From NCBI RefSeq assembly GCF_018139145.2, contig NC_059473.1:65268707-65332706 (forward strand): a stretch of DNA of 64,000 nucleotides, written 5' to 3'. The notes below the pieces were generated by a model, which was not told the DNA's origin, made no database searches, and saw only the letters and a list, made by a program, of their open reading frames with translations. Position numbers and translations under genes: made by a program. Shown here in pieces: positions 47,901 through 59,790 of this stretch; the stretch's first letter is position 1; every line of letters starts with the position of its first letter. Origin of the DNA: Gymnogyps californianus. Its lineage: Eukaryota > Chordata > Aves > Accipitriformes > Cathartidae.

Positions 47901-49389
47901 TAAGAAGCAGCAGCTTGATTTGAGTAGGCAGGGAAGGGCTTTTAGGAGCTGGGAACAGTCCGAGCCCTGGCAGCGTTCAAGGTATCCTCCCTGAGGCTCG
48001 TACCCATTGAATTACCCCAGCACACACTGAGTCCTTCGCATGCAGCAACCTCTACCAAGCACTGCTGTTTTGGGGAATGCCACTCTCTGGCAGCTAGCAG
48101 TGTGCTGCAGTGGACCTAAGCTGCAGAAGTTGCTCTGCACTGAAGTCACAGGTCCCTTTTTCTCCTAACTGAGGAATGTGAGAAACTTCTCTTATCTCTT
48201 AGCAAATTCTTAATATGATTATTCTGTATTTATGTCTTCCTACCATGTTCTTTGCTCTTTTTTCTTGGGATTCAGTCCCTTTTCTTTGTCTTATTTTATC
48301 ACTCTTACAGATAATCATGGTTTGTTCAGTGACCATTCTTACATTTTCCTACATTTTATCATATACTTAAATACATAGTACAGTTCTTTCAGAGTCTATC
48401 AGCAGGGGGAGTGCTTTAGGAATAAAATTATTAATCCTCATTATTTTTAACCCAAATGCCAGGCATTTACAGAGAGAAAGTGCTTTTTGGGTGTCTGAAA
48501 AAGCTGCAATGGGGAAGATGGGGTTTTATGTCGTGTGGACACAAGCGAGGAGGGACTAACTGGAGGAAAAGGGGAGGTCTGTGGAAAAGATTTTAGGAGC
48601 ATCCAGGGATAATGAGGACTCACCTGAATTCTGTCTCATTGAAATGAAATGAAATTAAATGCAAAAGAAACCCAGCAGTGAAGGTGCATTTGGCTTCCCC
48701 ATTATTTCTGAGGAGTTCATGTTTCCCCAGTTCCCTTTCTCTCTCCTAAATGGCAACCATGAGGAGTGATGTTGTGCCAGCGTGACCCACACTCTGGCCC
48801 ACAGTCGCCCCTTGGCAACTTGAGCTCCCCATGGTGCCGGGTGCTGGCCCAGCACCCCTCCAGGGCCACCCTGTCCCACCCCGCTGCTCATGCCCTAATG
48901 AGGGGCACCACAGCCATGTGACCCCAGCCAAAATCAGGTCTCCAGCGTGATGAAGCTCAGCCCAGCACTTGCTGGGTAGAGCTTCTGCCAGCAACACCAT
49001 GCATTGAGGGGCTTAGGATTGCGCTAAACACTTCCAAATAAATCCCACAAATCATTAGGGAACCTTCTTGTCTTTCCTGGAGCAGTACAGTAGATGCCAC
49101 AGTGGTGGCATCTCCTATTCATGCATTTCAGTTTCCAGCTCAAGGAAAATGCAGTGTGGATGCTACTTTCGGACTGAATTCTTTGCAGCACCTGTGAATG
49201 AAGGAAGCAGCTAGTTAACACTTATCCAGGTTGTGATTTTTGTGATGGAGCTAGGAGAGGAAGCATGTGGTTAGGATTACAAAGGGCTAATGACATGACA
49301 GTCTTCAGTCATTGTCAAATTGAACTCCATTCACAGCTAGGCATGACGGGGTTTCTTTTTTTTAACCACAGCAGCCCCCCTGAAGAATC

Positions 49390-49640
49390 CACATCACCAA
49401 CGTATTTTTAATTATGGTGATTACTAATAGACGATTTCACTTGCGACCCCAGTTCTTGTATTTGCCACTCTTGCTATTTCATAGCTTTAACTTATGCTGC
49501 TTCACTGCCATTGGCTTTGTTTGGCAATTACACAAATAAAAAGTGCACCTTCACCCTCCTGTGTGCTTTGTGTCGTGAATGCACAATAGCAGCCAATTCC
49601 ATGTTTTGAAGAAGGTCTGATGCAGAAATTGGCTATAAAA
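49390..49640. other. Possible conserved non-coding element
   Basis: The stretch has homeodomain-type cores (TTTTTAATTATGGTGATTAC, ACTAATAGACG) and mixed, non-repetitive composition with scattered CpG (TTGCGACC, TGTCGTGAATG). It looks more constrained than its flanks, but conservation cannot be tested here. Confidence 0.2.
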
Positions 49641-52289
49641 GTAGCCAGAATTTCAGAGACTGAAATGGATATTGCCTAGTTGCACAAAGACAACTAAATG
49701 AGATATCCTAGGGTTAAGTCATTTTTTGTAGCTATCAATGACTTATCAGTTTAAGATTCAGACACTCCCTCCTGACCTCTGTTGTGGTTTCCTTTCAATA
49801 TCTGACCTGAGATTGTGTGATGATAAGTACTTTTATATTTGACAGTCATTGCAATTTTTAAAATAATCAGACTTGTGTAGACACTCTTCCACATATACAA
49901 ACATATGTCTTAACAATTTTATTTTATTCTGCACCTCTGCTCAGCTTTCTATAAAATTTTAAAATGTACTGTAGGCTGTTAAGTATCTTCAATAGCCTTT
50001 TAAACTATGCAGATAAGCTGTGAAACTGGTATGTGCCACCTCCAGCTCTGACTGTGACATGTATTGTGGTCTCACAGAAAAGTAAGCTGCTAGTTATTGT
50101 GGTACAGATTAAATTCTTTATTTGTCAGGGAGGACTCCCAGATATCCATGCATTTATACTCCTTCAGTGCTAGTGTTATACAACAGGGGAAGTTTCACTA
50201 TCATTTCTCTTCCCGTGCTGGGAATTTGTAGGTGTTATCTCCTGCCTGCCTGCATGTGACCTCAGTGAAGAAAGAAAATTCAATATGTCAGAGTCAACTC
50301 AAACTCCCAGAGAAATCTACTATGGGGCTGCCAACCCACCAGTGAAGTTTGGTTCGGATTAAATGGAATAATATTATACAGATCTGTCTATAACAAAACT
50401 TTCCCAGATGCTGTAAAATGATATCATGATGCTTCTGATTCTGAGCTCATGAAAAAGAAGAATTATACCATTTTGCATGCAGATTTGTGGAGGATGGTTA
50501 CTGAGGCTTCTCTCTAGTTCCTATTTATACAGATAAATCGTGCTTTTTCTGGAGTCTGGTCCTTAATCCCTTCCAGGGACTACTTGTATTGAGTAGGACT
50601 AAAATGAGACTTCCTCCAGAGCAAGAACTTGAGGTATAAGAGTCTTGATAATCAGAAATGAGGTGGGATAGGTGAAATAATTTTTTGCACCTTGCTTCAC
50701 CTTCCTTCCTTCTAAACTCAACTCAAGTTTATGCCTTCATGTACCTATCATTCTTCGAAGGAAATGCACAGTGAGACAGACACAAATGTCTCCTCTGCAG
50801 CATTTCTAGCCTAGGCACCTTGTGAAATGTTGAGTCCCAAAGAGACAATTCTGGTGGTGGTGTCAACACACACGGACACTGGCATGACATAAAGACATAC
50901 GCATTTAGAAAGGTTTTAGAAGTCGTTCCATCTGACTCCCTGTTCCCTGTTTCCTTTCTGGCTTCCTTTTATCATGTTTGCATTTTGCTCCTAATGTGAC
51001 ATTTCTTCTTCTCCATATTTTCCCTGATGTCCCACCCTGCTCTGGAAGATCACTCCTTTCTAAGCTAAAAATGAATATTCTAATCACATGGAAACAAAGG
51101 GAGTGGTGTCCCAAATTGGTGAAGGAAAGCCTGAATTTTTTGTGTAACTTTCGAACATGTCTCCGTCCTTTGTTTCAATGCTGATACCATTGAAAGCTAA
51201 GGATAAAAAAAAAAGAAACAGATATTTGTTCAAGAGGACCAAACCTCTTCCCCTCTTATACAGGGGAGCCAGTGTAGGGTGGCCAGCGCTAGTGATACAA
51301 CCCAACTGTAATTATCTGTGTGGAGGCTGCATAGAAATACGGAAATGATTTTGAAATCAGCTATACCTCTAGTGAAGTTCTGCAGGCATGAAGTCAGGGA
51401 ATGAACTGTCTGAATGTTCAGAACCCAAATTTAGCCCACATTGCATGGGGAGGCCACTCCTGATGCAGCCAGTCTAGCAAAATAAGAGTAGTGGTCATGT
51501 GTGGGAAGTCTGGGGCCACAGTCTCTGGTGTGTGTCTGTCTCTTGGTCGTGTATCACAGAGCTACCTTTACCCAAGCAAGCCTGGTGATTTTCATTCCCC
51601 TGCAGGAGTATTGAATATTATCAGTTTAAACATGGTTTTATGGTTAATAAGGACTCTTCACGCTGCTGGTAAGGGCCCCCCAGGGCCTAACAAAGATCAT
51701 TCTTTGTTTTAAAAGAATCTCATAAGAGTAGATTGGTCGTTCTGATCACATAGACAGATGTGTGCTGTCCGAATGCTCCCTACCCCCTGCAGTCCGCAGC
51801 GTGCACTTGATGAGTTCAATAATATGAACCTCACAAATCATCACAGTGTCAGTTCAGGTCACACCGCCACAGACTGAACGAGGCATCCCTGCGTTAGATA
51901 TGCGATGGAGTCCTGTCATGCTCTGAAGTACAAAAGAGCCACGCTGTTCTGCAACAGCAGAGGCAGAAAGCTAACCCTGAAAGACACCATGCCTTTTAGG
52001 ACAGCAGTGCCTCAACATCTCCAAGGGTGAGGCCCTTTATCCCTGTTTGTTTTGTCCCCCTTACTTGAAAGGTTCAAATTAGCTGCTCCCTTACAAGTTT
52101 CAGCTTTCATTTTTAATTTGTGCAATTTAGAAATACATGCAGTTTTCAAAGCAAAACGCGCCAGTGTTCTGGAAATCAAATGCTATGTGTTTAGGCATCA
52201 AATAGCCCAGAGGACTCTACTTAAGTGGAGTCCACTCATGTATTTTTCCCATCTTCCTATAATTTCACTGAGTGCCTGATCTGAGACCC

Positions 52290-52640
52290 ATTTGGTTTAC
52301 CTTCCCACAGTCTTCACAGATAAAAATTTGCCACTGTCAGAACTGCTGAACCCCTCCATCACCTCCTCCAGCTCTTCCCTGCCTAAACCTCCCCAACTGA
52401 GATCATTCATTCACCAGCTACAAAAATCTTCTCTTAGCCTTCTGCTTACAAGCATCCAGGTTCATCTTTGGCTGCCTGCCAAACCTGATGCTACTCATAC
52501 CCCTAAGCATACAGCTCCCCTCTCAGCTATAAGCTACCCAGGGATACTCTTCTCTCCCCTGTTGCCAGCTCTTCAGTCCCTCTTTCCCCATCCACACAAG
52601 AACCATCCTTTCCTCTTTGCTCTCTATTTGACTACGTGAG
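52290..52640. other. Pyrimidine-rich (C+T) segment
   Basis: The plus strand is biased to C and T here (for example CTTCTCTCCCCTGTTGCC), giving a spurious 115-codon Ser/Pro/Leu frame. No splice sites or motifs support coding. It may be an old repeat or just strand asymmetry. Confidence 0.4.
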
Positions 52641-55083
52641 TCTGATAGATGCTAGCCTTTTGTTTCCAGAGTCCTAAGCAGATTTCTATAGCCACCAGTT
52701 GTTTCTCTACTATTCTTGCCAGCAGCTCTCATTTTAACTTTCCTCTTCCAGCGATCTCCACAAGAAGCAGTTTGTGCGTGGCCAGTGACAAGTGGACATT
52801 GGTTGGTGTTTTAAAAAAATCTCAGACAATATTATTCTCTGAAGTCTCTCTTCCCTTTTCAGCCATTCTGCTTTCTTTTGTATGGCTGCTTTTGAGCTGA
52901 AGTGTGTACAAGACAGTCCCTTTATTATTTGCTGTAATATTTTATAAGGATTTGTTATGCAGCTTGGAAAGTGGTGACAGTAAATCCTTTTCTAATACAC
53001 CAAGGCCACTACAAGGAATGCTTTGCTTGTTGTTAGGCAGACACCCGGGCTGAACTCAACAAGGCATTTGGCTGAAAATGCTCACTACTGACACATCTGC
53101 TTTATCCATCTATTGTGGAGGGAAGGAGAGGCAGAAGGAGTTGTGGGGGAGACAAATTATAAAAAAACCCAACACCTCAAATTATTATTTTAAATTATTT
53201 GTGTAGATGTGAATGTGGAAGAAGATTAGCTGACTTTCTGGAATCACAGCACCAAAATGACAGTGATGTATGAGATGAAAAATGCATTCTAATACACAGA
53301 GACGCTCTATTCCTTCTTCTGCTGCAGTGCTGTGTGCAACAGAGAGACACCCAAGATTCGGCTTACAAAGCTGAGCCAGAAAGTACTTTATTTTTATTCT
53401 TTCACTGCTCTGTTCATACGCAGGCAATGGAGTACTTTCTCCAACCTGGAGCCTATTTAAAAACAGACAGAGCTGTTTTTTGACTTGCATGTCAATTCAG
53501 ATGTCTAAAAAAATCTCTTCCAAATGTAATGCTCTTAAAGAATTCCATTTAAAAACAACAAAAGAGAAGTTTTAAATCCACATGATTAAAAAACACTAGA
53601 AGGGCAGTGCTAGAAACTGATGTGTTTTTTCTGACTTGCAGACAAAATACATCTTAAAGGCAAACTAGAGTAAACTGTTGTGACTTACATAAGAGCAAGG
53701 AAATGAGAAATATTTGCCACGTGCCATCTTACTCCTGAGAGTACTCACTGGTTGTGTTCAGTTCACATTTTATAAGAGACTCTCTGTATGATGCTGTTGC
53801 CAAGGACAGTGTTTTGCTCTCCCGAGAGTCCACATGATAGAAAGTATATAGTGTATAGTGAAGTAGACAAGGATGTCAATGGGAGCTCTTCAAACCTGTA
53901 ATCCTGGATATTCCACTTCACACACGAGAACATTTTGGCAGCTAAGAAATCTGATGAAAGCTGTTGCTGATCAAATCTCCTAGTATCTTTCCCTTAAGAA
54001 TCTCACCTGCAAGACAGGGTTTATAAGGCAATGTCTTAGGAAGCTGATGAGAACTTGCTCTCAAGCCTGTTGAAGCCAGGTGGATTTCCACAGGCTTTGG
54101 ATCAGCCTGTTCACTGGATAGAAAGGGTCCTTTCATACATGCATGTTTTTATGGTTGGTCAGGATCTTGACCTGACTGCTTAATCTCATGGTGCTAGATG
54201 ACATGCCCGTGTTGGTTCCTCTGGACACCTCCAGCTCTGGTGACAGCTCATATTTTCCCATTTGGCCCACCAGTAGACAGGGAGAAGAAAATTAATGACT
54301 TATACAAATCCTTAGGCAACTTTGCATCAAAAGTTTTTTTGGGACAGAACCTCTTTCCTTTTTGTCACTTTGATGCCTGTTTAAGTAGCTCAGAACATGA
54401 TTTTTAAGATTTATTGTACTCATTGGTGTTGCTTTTTTGAATCTGTATCAAGCACTCAAACAGGTATCAATTTATGATAGTAAACTTCAAGGTTGTGTAA
54501 TTGATGTAAAAATTTCCAACTTATTTGCCTGTCATTCCTTGCAGAAGAAACCATGTGGGGGAAGAAAAAATAATGTTTGTCAAATGGCTGTTTGGCAAAG
54601 AGATTAAACTCTTTAAACAAGATGGTTTTGAGTCAGAACTTCTCTGCAATAAAATACAGTTCTACTATTTACAAGACTTGTAAATATAGATCTTGGCTTA
54701 TTTCTCCCCATTAAATACTATAAAAGAGTTAACAATGCAGAGGCAGCAACATAAGCTAGGAGAACATGGGGCTTTACTGGAAGCTTCCATAGTGTTTGTG
54801 GTTGATCCTATGAGAAGTAGCCCATAATGATTTCTTACAAAGAGATGGCAAGACAGCAATGAGAGCTGTGCTGGACAGCATTAAAACTCTGTCCACGTAA
54901 CCAGAAGCTCTACTTGTTAGCTCAAGTTCAAGGTACTGGAAATCTGGAAAAGGAAAAAGGCTAACCTTAAACTTTACATCAACCTATAGATGTTTTACAA
55001 GCAGGATGATATGTGCCCTGCTTGTATCTGTTCCTATAACACAGCTCTCTGTCTTTTTATACCTCTATCTCTCTCTTGCTAAA

Positions 55084-55115
55084 TACATATATGTATACAT
55101 GTATATGTATATATG
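55084..55115. repeat. 32-bp alternating purine-pyrimidine TA-rich tract
   Basis: TACATATATGTATACATGTA and on to 55115 alternates purine and pyrimidine at every step and is nearly self-complementary around GTATAC. It is prone to unwinding or cruciform formation and probably derives from a TA/CA microsatellite. Confidence 0.75.
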
Positions 55116-55493
55116 GATATACATGTCTTCATATATATTTGGAGAGAAAGAGCGAGCCAGGGAGGCAAAACAGAGATTTCATTCAGGACTACTTTTTAAT
55201 TACTGCATCTGTTTTCTGCATTCAAAATACAAAACAGATCAATTTCATAAGGAGTTTCCAGGTAGGCAAGTTTCCTAACTAGAAATAGTATTACGTGAAA
55301 CAATGGGAGGAACATCAGGATTGTCCTTTTATTCAAACATAGAAGAATTTAGTCTCCAGTAGTATTAAGCAGTAATTGACACAATGGTTTCCAAACATTG
55401 AGGTTGGGACCTGACCAGCTGCTTTGGGGTATGCAGTCCTGAACACATCACAAATGATTAATTCCCATCAGATTTGAGACTCTGCCCATAACT

Positions 55494-55509
55494 AAGGTGA
55501 CATCACCTT
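55494..55509. promoter_or_regulatory. Inverted repeat of AAGGTGA, nuclear-receptor-like IR2
   Basis: AAGGTGACATCACCTT has two exact 7-bp arms with a 2-base spacer. AGGTGA resembles the nuclear-receptor half site AGGTCA. Binding is inferred and untested. Confidence 0.2.
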
Positions 55510-56627
55510 GGATTTCTGACTCCAAATGCTGAAGAAATGTGGCACTAACACTTCAGAGGAAGAGATAGGCATCTTGTAATGCTAACCCCAAAATAAGCCA
55601 TGTGCTGGAGATGTTTCTCCCTAACCTTGAGCAGAAGTTAGTACCCAGATTATACCCTGAAGCATAAAGGATTTCCCCTTTATAAAAGTTTTATCTCATC
55701 TAATGTAACTGTGTGAATTACATATGCTGTTCTTACTCAACTGTATATTTCCCTTTTGAAGCCTATTTCATTTTTTACTTGTTCTATTCAAAAACATTTT
55801 GATTAATTTTTGTTTCATTCAGGTCTTCATTTCAAAGATAACACACTTCCACTTAACATTTTTGTTCCCCCAGAACTCTTTTTGTGGCAATTTTGGGGGA
55901 GAAAACACTGTTTTCACTGTTTTATCTCAATGTTTCAGTTGTCATGATGTGGAAAACCCAATGTTTTAAAATATATTAATCCAATTTTCTCTAAGAAACA
56001 GAGACTGTCAAGTAAAATATCTGAAAGTTGGTGCTTTGTCATTTCTTCACTTGATTCTTCTCAGTGAAAGAAGTGTTAGGGGCAAAGACAGTGTGTTTCA
56101 CCACATGCTTTTTTGCCATAAGCACAGTAATGTTTTACGAGGTATCCCTCAGAGTAATGGGGAAATAGAGCACCAGCTCTACTCCCACTGAATAGAAGGA
56201 TACAACTTTCTTTTTTAGTGCTGGAAGAATCAGCCCTTTTCTCCTTTGGCACCTTTTATTTTCACAGTGTATCTCCCTGTGTTGTACCATCTTGAGAACA
56301 GATATATAGGTTTTTCTGATTTACTTCTTTTCCATATTCGTTACATTACATTGTAAATCTTTAGGGTGATTTCTCTCGAGCAGTCATCAACTTTTAGTCT
56401 CTTGTTATGCAAAACAGTTTCCATATCTGTACTTATCTTTGCTTGCCATGTATAACCATTGCCTACTCATTGTTAGATCCTTTTTGAAGTCGTATGCCCA
56501 GCACTGACCATGATTTTTAAAGAGATTTTAGGACTTTAATGACTGTGTCAAAGGTCAAAAAGGCTAATCTGAACAACAGTTCCCTTCTGTATTATCTCAC
56601 AAGCTGGGTAAAAGTGTCATGTATTAA

Positions 56628-56909
56628 AAGTGTAGTCAAAAGTGTTGTGATGGGAAGCACGCTTACAGCAATGTGTTAGTGGCAGAGTATCACGTGCCTT
56701 TGTATATTGATATTAGCCCCAATGGTACTATAACACCTTCTAAATGTTTTCTCTTGAGGAAGCTCCTTTCTTATCCTGAATATAAGAGTACAGCAATACA
56801 GCTGGCACACCATGAACAGAATGGGGCAGTCGATTTCTATGGCCTGTATACATTTGTCATTGAGGTCCAAGAGCTGTCGTATGAGCAGCATTTGGACGCT
56901 ACAGGTTAA
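56628..56909 (+). other. Protein-like open frame ending at a splice donor; possible exon or decayed element
   Basis: The plus strand is open for 93 codons with no early ATG, and the stop TAA follows immediately after a strong donor GCTACAG|GTTAAT. An acceptor-like GCACGCTTACAG (AG at 56667-56668) would give an exon starting at 56669. The peptide includes NVLVAEYHVPLYIDISPNG, SKCFLLRKLLSYPEYKS and GAVDFYGLYTFVIEVQELSY. The next 220 bases also hold short protein-like pieces in shifted frames, which is what a decayed transposon or pseudogene would show. The minus strand is open over the same stretch for 84 codons (from a non-ATG start). No family is recognised. Confidence 0.35.
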
Positions 56910-57971
56910 TGATACTTGGCCATGGTACATTATTCCTCATGGTATGACATAACAAAGGCATATTGGAAATGTATCCAATACCTGTGTGATATCCTTTGGA
57001 CTTCATTATATTGACAAGTATGACATATGCAAAAGCCTACCACAATTTTGGGTACAAAATAGGCATTTTTTTGCATTTGTTCAGACCTGGGACTATAAAG
57101 GAAATCAAACAGAAGAGTAATGTTTTGAAAGCAGTTTCAAAATAAGTTCCTCTCATGGCACTTTTCTGTCACATTGTCTCTCCTGTAATGTCACCTGTCT
57201 CTCATGGTAATCAGAGAATGGTGAGTTGCATTGAGATGGCTGGTTGTCTTTGCCAGGATGGCCCTCATTCTTTCTCTATGGGGAGATGATGAATACATCC
57301 AGACTCTTACAGCTGGCAAATACTGAGTTCCACCTTAGGCGGTCACCTTAGGTTGGATTAATCTCTGTCATCTTTAGCAGTTCTCTGCACTGAGATCTCT
57401 GACCAACAAGAATTTTGTGCAGGGGCTTTTTCTCTGTTCTCTTTTTTCCCCACCAAAAAAAGCTCCAAAGAGCGGATCATTCTGCACAGCATTCTCTGCT
57501 GTTCTGACAGGAGAAAGTCCAAACTGCAATGAGAATTATATGAGTGGAAGTTTGCACACATGGGAAGATGCAGGAGTTAGTTGGAGATGTGGCCCCCAAG
57601 AGAAGCTCAGGTGGGTGGAATAGCTTTCCAGGATCCGGGATGTACTGTTTCAGAGACAAGAAACCAGTTGCATGAGCATGCTATACTGGTTCAAATTTAG
57701 AAGCTATTTTTGAAAATAAGGCCCTTAACAATGTTAATTACTTATATATAATCCTTGAAATTATATTAGTGGTAGGAATTTGAACACTACTCACACAATT
57801 TACTTAATAGAATTATAACATTAACATTTCTTTTATGCTGTTGAACTATCACTGCACTTTAAGAGGGATGATATATTTTTCAAAAGCCACTGGAAACATC
57901 CAGGTCAAAATAAGCATCAAGGTGCTTAACACTGAGGGAAGAGTGTCTAGAAAGACTAAAAGTGTGTGACT

Positions 57972-57976
57972 AAGAG
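57972..57976. repeat. Left target-site duplication of the solo LTR (AAGAG)
   Basis: AAGAG directly precedes the LTR terminal TG and is repeated at 59146-59150 after the terminal CA. A 5-bp duplication is typical of ERVL-type insertions (established for mammals; assumed here). Confidence 0.85.
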
Positions 57977-59145
57977 TGTGGTGGGTTGACCCTGGCTGGA
58001 TGCCAGGTGCCCACCAAAGCCACTCTATCACTCCCCCTCCTGAACTAGACAGAGGGAGAGAAAATAAAATGAAAGGCTCATGGGTCGAGGTAAGGACAGG
58101 GAGGTCACTCACCAATTACCGTCATGGGCAAAACAGACTCGACTTGGGGAAAAATTAGTTTAATTTATTACTAGTCAAATCAGAGCAGGATAATGAGAAA
58201 TAAAACCAAATCTTAAAAGACCTTCCCCCCACCCCTCCCTTCTTCCCAGGCTTAACTTTACTCCCGAATTTCTCTACCTCCTCCCCCACCGAGGGGCACA
58301 GGGGGATGGGGAAGGGGGGTTTGGGTCAGTTCATCACACGTTGTTTCTGCCGCTCCTTCCTCCTCAGAGGGAGGACTCCTCACACTCTTCCCCTGCTCCA
58401 GTGTGGGGTCCCTCCCACGGGAGACAGTCCTCCACGAACTTCTCCAACATGAGTCCTTCCCACGGGCTACAGTTCTTCACGAACTGCTCCAGCATGGGTC
58501 CCATCCATGGGGTGCAGTCCTTCAGGAACAGACTGCTCCAGCGTGGGTCCCCCGCGGGGTCACAAGTCCTGCCAGCAAACCTGCTCCAGCGTGGGCTCCT
58601 CTCTCCACGGGGCCACGGGTCCACGGGTCCACAGGTCCTGCCGGGAGCCTGCTCCAGTGCGGGCTTCCCACGGGGTCACAGCCTCCTTCGGGCATCCACC
58701 TGCTCCGGCGTGGGGTCCTCCATGGGCTGCAGGTGGATATCTGCTCCACCGTGGACCTCCATGGGCTGCAGGGGGACAGCCTGCCTCACCATGGTCTTCA
58801 CCATGGGCTGCAGGGGAATCTCTGCTCCAGCGCCTGGAGCACCTCCTCCCCCTCCTTCTTCACTGACCTTGGTGTCTGTGGAGTTGTTCCTCTCACATCT
58901 TCTCACTCCTCTCTCTCTGGCTGCAACTGCTACCCCCCTGTAACTTCTTTTCCCTTTCTTAAATATGTTCTCCCAGAGGCGCTACCACTGTTGCTGATGG
59001 GCTCGGCCTTGGCCAGCGGCGGGTCCGTCCTGGAACCCACTGGCATTAACTTTATTGTCCATAGGGGAAGCTTCTAGCAGCTTCTCACAGAAGCCACCCC
59101 TGTAGCCCCCCCGCTACCAAAACCTTGCCACGCAAACCCAATACA
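57977..59145 (-). mobile_element. Solo LTR of an endogenous retrovirus, 1169 bp
   Basis: The element starts TGTGGTGGG and ends CCCAATACA, with the TG...CA ends of an LTR, between perfect AAGAG duplications. No gag, pol or env sequence is attached, so it is a solo LTR left by recombination between two LTRs. Minus orientation is proposed: a TATA-like TATTTAA lies at 58965-58959 and an AATAAA at 58169-58164. From memory this repeat type (TGTATTGGGTTTGCG start on the minus strand) is frequent in birds and ERVL-like; the 5-bp duplication agrees. The middle is GC-rich with degenerate repeats. Open frames within it, on both strands, are repeat-derived and not viral genes. Confidence 0.88.
58397..58835. 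repeat. Degenerate minisatellite-like repeats inside the LTR
   Basis: About ten imperfect copies of a 40-45-base unit with the core CTGCTCCAGCGTGGGTCC followed by a CCCACGGGG-type or CCATGGGCTGCAG-type half. A short CCACGGGT triplication lies near 58613-58632. The repeats make the LTR unusually GC-rich and create frames such as the minus-strand one with three LQPM motifs. Confidence 0.7.
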
Positions 59146-59150
59146 AAGAG
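59146..59150. repeat. Right target-site duplication of the solo LTR (AAGAG)
   Basis: Exact copy of 57972-57976 directly after the LTR end. Confidence 0.85.
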
Positions 59151-59329
59151 ATAACATTTCCTTCATAAATTAATTTCATAACTGTATAATTTTTAACCTC
59201 TCATCACTATTTCCTTTTTCCTCTTGGGTTTAAAGGAGCTGTTGATCCTGAATGGATCCAAAGTATAAAGGAGAAACCACGAGGTGGACAGGTGCAAATG
59301 GCAATCAACATAACCTTCACCAATGTTCT

Positions 59330-59790
59330 TTTTCATTAGTTTGCAAAACGACTAGAAACATGTTGCAAAATTCCCATGCTGAGCTGTGATGTCGGCACGG
59401 TTCATTGGCTAACGCTTTTAAATCATAGCAAATCCAATAGGTTATTGCATCCTGATACTCTTCATTAGCAAAATCCAACAGTCTGATCCTGTCCAATGGA
59501 TCTTCTAAAAATTTCTAAGCCACTTTTATACCCAGCAAAGGGAATCTGAGGGGCTCTGCTCATAAGGTTCATGCAGACAATGCAGCAGGTTCAGCTAATG
59601 GTTGTCACAATAAAATAAAGCAATAATAAAGCTGGATATTTAGAGACACTAAAAATCATATTTTGTCAGCTGCTTTGACCTTTTTGCATCAAATGGTTAA
59701 TAGTATTTGGAGCAATGGAGAGTGATGGCATTACAGCCGTAACAATCATTACAGATTTCAGTTTAAAAAAACAGGTCATATGTCAGCGGG
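59330..59790. other. Possible conserved non-coding element
   Basis: The sequence is non-repetitive and dense in developmental-type motifs: CTTCATTAGCAAAATCC, GCAATAATAAAGC, GTTCATTGGCTAACG, ATCCAATAGGTTATTGC (a CCAAT box and its partner), TCATTACAGATTTC and several TAAT cores. It differs in texture from the flanking DNA and adjoins, but is not disrupted by, the LTR insertion. Conservation is a guess. Confidence 0.28.

Larger units (their letters stand above)
36900..56620. other. Gene-poor stretch, intronic or intergenic
   Basis: About 20 kb without a supported exon. It contains a C26 run, a 20-bp-arm inverted repeat at 40896, a T21 run, a 150-nt purine tract at 44825, a possible conserved block at 49390-49640, a pyrimidine-rich segment at 52290-52640 and a TA-alternating tract at 55084. 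A 96-codon minus-strand frame at 46147-46434 was considered and not accepted. The 48640-49000 patch is GC-richer but has no splice-bounded frame. Confidence 0.55.

Noticed and set aside
58341..59077. 200- and 224-codon plus-strand frames
   Set aside because: They lie inside the solo LTR and come from its GC-rich degenerate repeats; not viral or host genes.
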